DNA of 64,000 bases, from assembly GCF_042648505.1 (NCBI RefSeq), contig NZ_JBHRXK010000001.1:744001-808000 (forward strand). The letters are read 5' to 3'. The stretch comes from Lysobacter_L cavernae (GTDB taxonomy: Bacteria > Pseudomonadota > Gammaproteobacteria > Xanthomonadales > Xanthomonadaceae). The notes under the pieces are model-generated. The model searched no databases and was not told where the DNA came from. It saw nothing but the letters and a program-made list of their open reading frames with translations. Shown here piece by piece: positions 33,728 to 43,100 of this stretch (positions are counted from its first letter, which is position 1; each line of letters opens with the position of its first letter). The position numbers and the translations under genes are program-made.

Positions 33728-35644
33728 TTACTGGACGCCCTCACTGCGCAAACGCGAGGCGAATTCGGCGACGGTCATCGTCCCCAGATCCTCCCCTCCC
33801 CGTGTGCGCACGGCGACCATGCCATTTTCCTTCTCGCGGTCTCCGACCACCAGCAGGTAGGGCACGCGCTGAAGCGTGTGCTCGCGAATCTTATAGCCGA
33901 TCTTCTCGTTCCGCAAATCGGCGTCGACCCGGAAACCTTGATTTGCAAGGGATTTCCGCACTTCCGCCACGTAATCCGCCTGGGCGTCCGTGATGTTCAT
34001 CACCACGGCCTGAATAGGGGCCAGCCAGGCCGGGAACTGGCCGGCGTGGTGCTCGATCAGAATGCCGATGAAACGCTCCATCGAGCCGACGATGGCCCGG
34101 TGCAGCATCACCGGATGCCGTTTCTGGCTGTGTTCGTCGACGTATTCGGCGCCCAGGCGGGCCGGCATCATGAAGTCGACCTGCATCGTGCCCAACTGCC
34201 AGGTGCGGCCGATCGCGTCCTTGAGGTGGTACTCGATCTTGGGACCGTAGAAGGCGCCCTCGCCCGGCAGCTCCTCCCATTCCACGCCGGCCGAGCTCAG
34301 GGCCGAACGCAGCGCGTCCTCGGCCTTGTCCCAGGTGGCGTCGTCGCCCAGACGCGATTCGGGACGAAGCGCGATCTTGATCTGGACATGCTCGTTGGAA
34401 GCGCCACTGAAGCCGAACGCCGAGTACACCGCCAGCGCTTGCTGGTGGAACGCACTGACCTCGGCCTCGATCTGCTCCTCGGTGCAGAAGATGTGGCCGT
34501 CATCCTGTGTGAAACCGCGCACGCGCAGGATGCCGTGCAGCGCGCCGGACGGCTCATTGCGATGACAGGCGCCGAATTCGCCATAGCGGATAGGCAGGTC
34601 GCGGTAGCTGTGCAGGCCCTGGTTGAACACCTGCACGTGGCCCGGGCAATTCATCGGCTTGAGCGCGTAGGTGCGCTTCTCCGACTCGGTGAAGAACATG
34701 TTCTCCTGGTAGTTGTCCCAGTGGCCGGACTTCTTCCACAGCGACACATCGAGGATCTGCGGGCAGCGCACCTCGCCGTAGCCGGTGTCGCGGTACACCT
34801 TGCGCATGTACTGCTCGACCACCTGCCAGATCGACCAGCCCTTGGGATGCCAGAAGATCAGGCCCGGCGCCTCTTCCTGCAGGTGGAACAGGTCCTGCTG
34901 CTTGGCGATCTTCCGGTGGTCGCGCTTCTCGGCTTCCTCAAGCATCGTGAGGTAGGTCTTGAGGTCCTTGTCGTTGAGCCAGGCGGTGCCGTAGATGCGG
35001 CTGAGCATCTGGTTGTTGCTGTCGCCGCGCCAGTAGGCGCCGGCCACCTTCATCAGCTTGAACGCGCGCAGTTTGTCGGTGCCCGGCACATGCGGGCCAC
35101 GGCACAGATCGGTGAACTCCCCCTGCGAGTACAGCGACAGGTCTTCGCTGGCCGGGATCGACTGGATGATCTCGGCCTTGTAGGCCTCGCCCACGCCCTT
35201 GAAGAACGCCACCGCCTCGTCACGCGACTTCACGCTGCGCGAGACCGGCAGGGCCTCCTTGACGATCTTGAGCATCTCGGCCTCGATCGCCGGCAGGTCT
35301 TCCGGCGTAAACGGGCGCTCGTAGGCGAAGTCGTAATAGAAGCCATTGTCGATGACCGGGCCGATGGTGACCTGCGCGCCGGGGAACAGGCGCTGCACGG
35401 CCTGGGCCAGCAGGTGCGCGGTGGAGTGGCGCAGCACATCGAGCGCATCGGGGTGCTTGTCGGTGACGATCTCGAGCGAGGCGTCGTGGTCGATGCGGAA
35501 GCTGGTGTCGACCAGTTGGCCGTCGACCTTGCCGGCCAGCGAGGCCTTGGCCAGGCCGGCACCGATCGAGGCGGCAACCTCGGCGACACTGACGGGCTGT
35601 TCGAATTCACGGCGGCTGCCGTCGGGGAGGGTAATGGCGATCAT
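33728..35644 (-). CDS. thrS: Threonyl-tRNA synthetase
   Basis: 638-residue class II synthetase. Domains in order: TGS (about 1-60; ITLPDGSRREFEQPVSVAEVA), editing/SAD region with HSTAHLLAQA (His-rich editing site) and HVPGTDKL, catalytic core with the zinc ligands in MNCPGHVQVF, GACHRNEPSGAL and HRAIVGSMERFIGILIEH, and C-terminal anticodon-binding domain. First gene of the thrS-infC-rpmI-rplT-pheS-pheT-ihfA-merR series. Its leader holds a candidate Thr attenuator. Confidence 0.98.
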   Translation of the reverse strand: MIAITLPDGSRREFEQPVSVAEVAASIGAGLAKASLAGKVDGQLVDTSFRIDHDASLEIVTDKHPDALDVLRHSTAHLLAQAVQRLFPGAQVTIGPVIDNGFYYDFAYERPFTPEDLPAIEAEMLKIVKEALPVSRSVKSRDEAVAFFKGVGEAYKAEIIQSIPASEDLSLYSQGEFTDLCRGPHVPGTDKLRAFKLMKVAGAYWRGDSNNQMLSRIYGTAWLNDKDLKTYLTMLEEAEKRDHRKIAKQQDLFHLQEEAPGLIFWHPKGWSIWQVVEQYMRKVYRDTGYGEVRCPQILDVSLWKKSGHWDNYQENMFFTESEKRTYALKPMNCPGHVQVFNQGLHSYRDLPIRYGEFGACHRNEPSGALHGILRVRGFTQDDGHIFCTEEQIEAEVSAFHQQALAVYSAFGFSGASNEHVQIKIALRPESRLGDDATWDKAEDALRSALSSAGVEWEELPGEGAFYGPKIEYHLKDAIGRTWQLGTMQVDFMMPARLGAEYVDEHSQKRHPVMLHRAIVGSMERFIGILIEHHAGQFPAWLAPIQAVVMNITDAQADYVAEVRKSLANQGFRVDADLRNEKIGYKIREHTLQRVPYLLVVGDREKENGMVAVRTRGGEDLGTMTVAEFASRLRSEGVQ

Positions 35645-35704
35645 TGCGTTGACTATCAGGCTGGCGCGCAGGGAGCGCGGCTTGGCATCGGGGCGGAATG
35701 CGGA

Positions 35705-35729
35705 AACGAAAACGGCGCCGCGGCGCCGT
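35705..35729 (-). terminator. Terminator-like hairpin in the thrS leader (candidate attenuator)
   Basis: ACGGCGCCG / CGGCGCCGT, a perfect palindrome forming a stem of at least seven pairs, followed on the minus strand by TTTTCGTTT. It lies 68 bases before the thrS start and 22 bases after a mini-ORF containing Thr-Thr-Ile codons, the geometry of translation-coupled attenuation. Confidence 0.6.
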
Positions 35730-35751
35730 CATCAGGAGGCGTCGTCGGCGT

Positions 35752-35778
35752 TCAGCGGTGGAGAATGGTAGTGCTCAT
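35752..35778 (-). CDS. Candidate thrS leader peptide MSTTILHR
   Basis: Eight codons, ATG AGC ACT ACC ATT CTC CAC CGC, then TGA. Two adjacent Thr codons and one Ile recall the STTI run in the enteric thr operon leader. A terminator hairpin follows after 22 bases. The ribosome-binding site is weak (GAGCG). Ribosome stalling at the Thr codons when charged tRNA-Thr is low could favour read-through into thrS. Not annotated by length-based methods; inference from layout only. Confidence 0.4.
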   Translation of the reverse strand: MSTTILHR

Positions 35779-35914
35779 GTCGCACGCTCGACCGGCGGAA
35801 TGCCGCGGGTCACCTCAGGCCTCTTTGACTGACTCGGCCGGCGGCCGGGCTGGTTTGTGGATATTTTGGGGCCCGGGCCGGCCAAGTCAACGCCGCGTCG
35901 GGCACCGGTACTAA

Positions 35915-35936
35915 ACGGCCGGGCAGACCCGGCCGT
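35915..35936 (-). terminator. Terminator-like hairpin downstream of tssA
   Basis: Perfect 9-bp stem ACGGCCGGG / CCCGGCCGT, loop of four, followed on the minus strand by TTTAG. It lies about 130 bases after the tssA stop and would end the type VI secretion operon before thrS. The T-tract is short. Confidence 0.5.
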
Positions 35937-36064
35937 GAGCCACATCAGGCGCACGGTGCAGGGTTTGAGCCTGCGCCCCTATCCCGCTAATACCGTCGCG
36001 CATGATGCCCGGCGCGGGCAGTTTGGCAGGTTTTTGCGGCTTTTCGGCGCCAGCAGGGTCCTGA

Positions 36065-37117
36065 TCATCCGTTGTCCGGGCTGCCGGTGACGCGTTGGAG
36101 TTCCTCGATTCCGCCCGGCGCCAGGTCCTTCAGCAGCTCCATGAAATCCCGACCGACCAGACGCTTGGCACGTTGCAGCAGCATCGGCACCGGGCTGGAA
36201 GGTTCGTGGCTGGCGTAGTAAGCGCAGATCTCATCGAGCCGACGCATCACGTCATCGGGGCCGGCTATGCGGCCATTGCCGGCCGCCTTGCCCACACCGG
36301 CGCCACCGTTGTCCTCGCCAGTCGGTGTGCCCTCGGCATCGTTGGCGGCATCCGAGTCGACGCCCCCATTACGCGCAGTCCAATGCGGCAACAGGAATCG
36401 CTCCAGGTCGCGCAGATCACCCAGCAGCGCTTTCAGGTCCGGTCCCGCGGTGCCGATGCGCTCGGCAAACAGCGCGTCGATCTCGCCTGCACGCCGCATG
36501 GCCAGTCGCACCGCAGCGACGGTTTCGTCCAGTGCCGCCTGCGGGCAATCCAGGCAGCAGGCTTCGATCTCCGCCAGCGAGGCCGCGCCCTCGCTGTCCG
36601 CAGCCAGTTTCAATGTGCCGTTGGCCACGCGCAGGTCGCGCAGGCTGAACCGGCCCAGCCGCGGCGATTGCACGAACGGCGCGACGCGCAGCGCACCCAG
36701 CAGGCCCAGCGGATCGCCCAGACTGGCCACGGCGTTCACGCGTGCAGTCGGGTCGTCATCGTCTTCGGCATCCAACTGCGGGCGCACGCTGTCCCAGCGC
36801 TCGGCCAGCAGTGCATGGATCAGGGCGAGACCGTCGGCCCAGCCAGCCACGCCCCGCAGGCGCAGCCAGGCCGCGCACAGGTGCGTCGCCACGCGCAGGT
36901 CGTGGGTGCGCCGGAACAGTGCCAGCGCGAGCGATTGCACCTTCTCCCAGTCCGGCTCCTCGGCGGCGATCACGCTGTCGCCGACCGCGCGTTCGGCCTT
37001 GTTCGCCGCGGCACGATCCAGTGCCAAGAACTCGGCGTCGTATTCGAGATCCGGACCCGATGGCGCATCGTCAGCAATCGGTGTCAACAGGGAATCGACG
37101 GTGTGCTCGGCGGTCAT
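36065..37117 (-). CDS. tssA: Type VI secretion protein TssA (ImpA family)
   Basis: 350 residues with the ImpA N-terminal domain: SLLTPIADDAPSGPDLEYDAEF, the EPDWEKVQSLALALFRRTHDLRV block and LRVATHLCAAWLRL. An acidic/Gly-rich linker (about 265-290) leads to a short C-terminal domain (RRLDEICAYYASHEPSSPVPMLLQRAK). TssA guides sheath and baseplate assembly. It is the last gene of the operon, cut off from the other tss genes by the two-partner secretion pair; the gap to tpsA is 68 bases. Start at MTAEHTVDSL gives the family N-terminus. Confidence 0.92.
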   Translation of the reverse strand: MTAEHTVDSLLTPIADDAPSGPDLEYDAEFLALDRAAANKAERAVGDSVIAAEEPDWEKVQSLALALFRRTHDLRVATHLCAAWLRLRGVAGWADGLALIHALLAERWDSVRPQLDAEDDDDPTARVNAVASLGDPLGLLGALRVAPFVQSPRLGRFSLRDLRVANGTLKLAADSEGAASLAEIEACCLDCPQAALDETVAAVRLAMRRAGEIDALFAERIGTAGPDLKALLGDLRDLERFLLPHWTARNGGVDSDAANDAEGTPTGEDNGGAGVGKAAGNGRIAGPDDVMRRLDEICAYYASHEPSSPVPMLLQRAKRLVGRDFMELLKDLAPGGIEELQRVTGSPDNG

Positions 37118-37185
37118 CGGGCTAGCTCCCACAGTAACGACCGGCGCAGCGGGACTGCGCCGGAAAAGAGGATCGACGGCATGGC

Positions 37186-40100
37186 TCAATCCTGCTCACA
37201 GTCGGCATCCGGGTCATCGATGTCGCAGGCCGGCAGTTGGTCGGCCGGCAGACGGATGCCGGGCTGGACCAGCCCGAAGGCACGGTAGTTGGCATTGGCC
37301 GCACTGAGGTCGACGAAGGCAATGGTGCGGTTGCTTGAGCTCTGCGCGCGGCTGGCGAAGGCCGAGGCCGGCACGTTCATGCCGGATTCGCCGTCGATGC
37401 CGAGCAGCGCGCCGTCGGCGGTGAATGCGTAGAAGTACGCCGGCGGCACGCCGATCGCGGCCACGGTCTGGTTGTTGACGCCGGTCACGTAGATCGGATT
37501 GGCGGCTGTGCCGATACGCCCACTGGCCGAGTACACGCCGGCGCCGTTGTACAGCCAGGTGGTGCCGTGCTGCAGCAGGTCACCACGCACCGAAAGGTAC
37601 AGCGGCGCGGTGCCGGCGTTGACGGTGTAGGCGCTGCCGTTGAGCGAGGCCAGGGTCAGGCTCTGGCCGTTGCTCAGGCTGAACCCACCCGGCGACGCAA
37701 AGTCGCCCAGCGTGCCGATGCGGTTGTCGATAACCTGATCGCGGCCGCCCAGTTGCGTGCGACCACCGACGCTGCCGCTCAACGTATCGGCGGTAATGCG
37801 ACCGTCATTGCCTTCACTGAGATTACCTTCGGCCTGCAGCCAGAGGTTTGTGCCGCCGATCGCACCGTCGATTGCGAGGCTGCCGCCTGCGCTCAGGCGC
37901 ATTGCACCGTCGACCGCGACCGCGCCATTCACGGCCAGGTCTCCCAACGTGCGCAGGCTCAGCTGCGAAGCGCTGAAATCACCCAGAGCGGCGATTGCGT
38001 TGTCGCCGGTCAGCGTGGCGGTACCACCAGCGCTGCCGCGCAGTTGTGCCGCGGTCAGCGTGCCGGCACTTTGGGTGATCGTGCCGCCACTGCTCAGCTG
38101 CAAGCTGCCGGCGCTGGCAACGTCGTGGTCCAGGATCAGATCACTGCCGCTGCTCAATGCAATATTGCCGCCACTCAATGCGCCGACCATGTCCAGGTTG
38201 CCCGCGGCGCTCAGCGCCAAGGCACCGCTGGCCTGCGCCATCACTGCTAGATCATTGCGGTCGACGATGGTGACGTTGCCGCCATTGGCCTGCAGCACGC
38301 CCTGGAAATCGTTGCCGGCGTTGTCCAGCACGATCGAGCCAGTACCGGCCTCGAGCGTGCTGCTACCGACGACGCTCAGTGCGCCGCCCTGGGTGATGTC
38401 GCCACCACTCAAGGCCTGTGTGGTGACGCTGGCCGCACCGATTCGGGAACCACTACCAGCGCCCGCGCCGGCGGCGCCTCCGTCACTGCGACCGACCAGA
38501 TCGCCGCCGATGCTGCCTTGACCCAGGGACAGTGCGCCGTCACTGGTGACGGTCAGCGCCCCCACCGCCAGGTTGCCCAGAATCAACGCATTGCGGTCGC
38601 GCACCGTGACGCTGCCGCCATTGAGGTTCAACGCGCTGCCGAAGTCGTTGCCGGCGTCGGCCAGGACGATCGCCGCGCCGCCGCTGTTGATCGTTGAACT
38701 GCCACTGACGTTCAACGCGCCGCGTTGGCTCACTGTGCCGCCACTGTCGGAGCGCAGGTCACCGGCGACCGTGCCCTGTCCCAGATTCAAGGCGCCGTCG
38801 CTGGCGACATTCAACGAACCGGTGGCCAGCGCGCCCAGGGTGAGCGCATTCGCATCGCGGATGTGGCTGCTGTCACCGCTCAGGCCGACCACGTCCTGGA
38901 AATCGTTGCCGGCATTGGTCAGGGTGATCGCACCCGTGCCCGCATTGATGCTGCTTGCGCCTGTTACCGACAACGCGCCGTTCTGGCCGATCGCGCCGTT
39001 GTGGCTGGTCGCATTCAAGGTGCCGTCGACGGTGCCATAGCCGAGGTTCAGCGCGCCGGCGCTGGTTGCGTCGAGGTCGCCGGTCGCCACCGTACCGAGC
39101 GTCAGGGCGTTGCTGTCGACGATCTGCGTGTTGTCGCCGCTTAGGCTTACCGCGCCCTGGAAATCGTTGCCGGCATTTGTCAGGGTGATCGTATCCGTAC
39201 CGGCATTGACACTGCTCGCACCACTGACCGACAACGCGCCGTTCTGGCCGATCGCGCCGTTGTAGCTGGTCGCGCTCAAGGTGCCGTTGACGGTGCCGTT
39301 GCCGAGGTTCAATGCGCCGGTGCTGTCGACCGTCAGGCTGCCGGCCGTCAGCGTGCCCAGCGTCAGGGCGCCGCTGTCGCGCAGGTTGACCGCACCACCG
39401 CGGATGTTCACCGCACCGGCGAAATGATTGCCGGCGTTGGTCAGCGTGATCGCGCCACTGCCGGCGTCGAGGGTGCTGTTACCACCGACCGTCAGCACCC
39501 CCGCCTGCTGGACGATGGCGGCATCGGCGCTCGTCAGTGCCAGATTGCCGGCCGCAGTGACGTCGTGGTCGAGGCTCAGGCCACCGCCACCGGCCAGGGT
39601 GAGGTTGTTGCCGCTCAGCGCGCCACGCACGCCCAGTGTGCCTTGGCGCGCAATCAGGGTCAGGTCGCCACCGGTGGCGATCGGGGTTACCGGCAGAATC
39701 AACGAACGATCGGCGATCAGCGACACCTCGGCGTTGTTGCCGTTGTTGAGCGTTGCGACCACCAGGTCGTTGCGATCGGTCAGCCGGATGCCGTTGCCGG
39801 TAACGCTGGCCGCTCCGCCGAAATCATTACCGGCGTTGTCCAGGGTCATGGCGCCACTTCCGGCGTTGATGCTGCTCGTGCCTGAAATCGACAACGCACC
39901 GGTCTGGCCGATCGCGCCGTTATTGCTGGTTGCATCCAACGTGCCGTTGACAGTGCCGCTGCCGAGGTTCAGCGCGCCGGTGCCGGTGGCGCTGAGGTCG
40001 CCGGTCACAACCGCACCGAGCGTCAATGAGTTGCTATCAACGATCTGCGTGGCGCCACCGCTCAGGCTGACCGCGCCATTGAAGTCGTTACCGGCGTTGG

Positions 40101-43100
40101 TCAGGGTGATGGCGCCCGCGCCGGCATTGAGGTTGCTCGCACCAGAGACCGTCAGCGCACCGCTCTGGCCGATCGCGCCGTTGTTGCTGGTCGCATTCAA
40201 CACCTCCGCAACGGTGCCGCTGCCGAGGTTGAGCGCGCCAGTGCTGGTCGCAGCCAGATTTCCGGTTGCCACCGTGCCGAGCGTGAGTGCGTTGCTATCG
40301 ACGACGTGCGTGTTGCCACCGGCCAGATTGACCGTGCCCTGGAAATCGTTGCCGGCGTTGGTCAGGGTGATCGCGCCCGTGCCCGCATTGATGTGGCTCG
40401 CACCCACCACCGTCAGCGCGCCGCTTTGGCCGATCGCGCCGTTATTGCTGTTCGCATTCAGCGCACCCGCCACGATGCCGTTGCCGAGGTTCAACACACC
40501 AGTGCTGGTTGCGCTGAAGTCGCCGGTTGCCATCGCACCGAGCGTCAAGGCATTTACATCGACGATTTGCGTAGCACCACCGTTCAGGCTGACCGCGCCC
40601 TGGAAATCGTTGCCGACATTGGCCAGCGTGATCACGCCGTTTCCGGCATCGACGTTGCTCGCGCCCGCGACCGACAACGCACCGCTCTGGCCGATCGCGC
40701 CGTTATGGCTGGCGGCATTCAACACACCCGCAACGCTGCCGCTGCCGAGGTTCAGCGAGCCGGTGCTGGTGGCGCTGAGGTCGCCGGTCGCGACCGTGCC
40801 CAGCGTCAACGCATTGCTGTCAACGACCTGAGTGGCGCCACCGCTCAGGCTGACCGCGCCTTGGAAATCGTTTCCGGCGTTGGCCAGCGTGATCGCGCCG
40901 GTGCCGGCGTCGATGCGGCTCGCGCCCACGACCGACAACGCACCATTCTGGTCGATTGCGCCATTATTACTGGTTGCGTTCAACGCACCCGCAACGGTGC
41001 CGCTGCCGAGGCTCAACGCTCCGGTGCTGGTTGCAGCCAGATTTCCAGTTGCCAGTGCGCCCAGCGTCAGTGCGTTGCTATCGACGACCTGCGTGTTGCC
41101 GCCGGCCAGATTGATCGTGCCCTGGAAATCGTTGCCGGCGTTGGCCAGGGTGATCGCGCCCGTGCCTGCATTGATATGGCTCGCACCCACCACCGTCAGC
41201 GCGCCACTTTGGCCGATCGCGCCGTTATGGCTGGTCGCATTCAACGCACCCGCAACGGTGCCGCTGCCGAGGTTCAACGCTGCGGCGCTGGTCGCATCGA
41301 GGCTACCAATTGCCACCGTGCCGAGCGTCAACGCGTTGCTGTCGACGAGCTGCGTATTGCCACCGGCCAAGCTGACCGCGCCCCGGAAGTCGTTGCCGGC
41401 GTTGACCAGCGTAATCGCGCCCGTGCCGGCATTGATATGGCTCGTGCCCGTCACCGACAGCGCGCCACTCTGGCTGATCGCGCCGTTATTGCTGGCCGTA
41501 TTCAACGCACCCGCGACGGCGCCGCTGCCGAGGTTCAACGCGCCGGTGCTGGTTGCAGACAGATTGCCGGTTGCGACCGCGCCCAGTGCCAGCGCATTGC
41601 CATCGACGACCTGCATGTTGCCGCCGATCAGGCTGACTGTGTCCTGAAAATCATTGCCGGCGTTGGTCAGGGTGATCGCACCCGTGCCTGCATTGATGTG
41701 GCTCGCACCCACCACCGTCAACGCGCCACTTTGGCCGATCGCGCCGTTATTGCTGGTCGCGTTCAACGCACCCGCAACGGTGCCGCTGCCGAGGCTCAAC
41801 GCTCCGGTGCTGGTTGCAGCCAGATTTCCAGTTGCCAGTGCGCCCAGCGTCAGTGCGTTGCTATCGACGACCTGCGTGTTGCCGCCGGCCAGATTGATCG
41901 TGCCCTGGAAATCGTTGCCGGCGTTGGCCAGGGTGATCGCGCCCGTGCCTGCATTGATATGGCTCGCACCCACCACCGTCAGCGCGCCACTTTGGCCGAT
42001 CGCGCCGTTATGGCTGGTCGCATTCAACGCACCCGCAACGGTGCCGCTGCCGAGGTTCAACGCTGCGGCGCTGGTCGCATCGAGGCTACCAATTGCCACC
42101 GTGCCGAGCGTCAACGCGTTGCTGTCGACGAGCTGCGTATTGCCACCGGCCAAGCTGACCGCGCCCCGGAAGTCGTTGCCGGTGTTGGCCAGGGTAATCG
42201 CGCCGGTGCCGGCGTCGATGCGGCTCGTGCCCGCGACCGTCAGCGCGCCGCTTTGGCCGATCGCGCCGTTATTGCTGGCTGCATTCAAGGCACCCGCGAC
42301 GGTGCCGCTGCCGAGGTTCAACGCTGCGGCGCTGGTCGCATCGAGGCTACCAGTTGCCACCGTGCCGAGCATCAACGCGTTGCTGTCGACGAGCTGCGTA
42401 TTGCCACCGGCCAAGCTGACCGCGCCCCGGAAGTCGTTTCCGGTGTTGGCCAGGGTAATCGCGCCGGTACCGGCGTCGATGCGGCTCGTGCCCGCGACCG
42501 TCAGCGCGCCACTTTGGCCGATCGCACCGTTATGGCTGGCCGCATTCAATGCCCCCGCGATAGTGCCGGTACCGAGGTTCAACGCTCCGGTGCTGGTTGC
42601 AGTCAGGTTTCCGGTTTGCACCGCGCCCAGCGTCAGGGCGCTGTTGTCGACGACCTGCGTGTTGCCACCGGCCACATTGACCACGCCCTGGAAATCGTTG
42701 CCGGCGTTGACCAGCGTAATCGCGCCCGTGCCGGCATTGATATGGCTCGTGCCCGCCACCGACAGCGCGCCACTCTGGCTGATCGCGCCGTTATTGCTGG
42801 CCGCATTCAACGCACCCGCGACGGCGCCGCTGCCGAGGTTCAACGCGCCGGTGCTGGTTGCAGACAGATTTCCGGTTGCGACCGCGCCCAGTGCCAGCGC
42901 ATTGCCATCGACGACCTGCGTGTTGCCGCCGATCAGGCTGACTGCGCCCTGGAAATCATTGCCAGCGTTGGCCAGGTTGATCGCGCCCGTGCCGGCATTG
43001 AGATTGCTCGTGCCCACTACCGTCAGCGCGCCACTTTGGCCTATCACACCGTTATTGCCGTTCGCATTCAGCACACCCGCCACGGTGCCGCTGCCGAGGT

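Larger units (their letters stand above)
35645..36064 (-). other. thrS leader and intergenic region
   Basis: 420 bases between tssA and thrS. From the tssA side they contain a terminator-like hairpin (35915-35936), a GC-rich stretch with no gene, an 8-codon frame (35752-35778) and a second terminator-like hairpin (35712-35729) before the thrS start. The thrS promoter should lie between about 35780 and 35910 but no box is convincing. Confidence 0.6.

Noticed and set aside
35645..35910. T-box riboswitch before thrS
   Set aside because: No T-box consensus sequence or specifier stem was found, and T-boxes are essentially a Gram-positive feature; a leader-peptide layout fits better.
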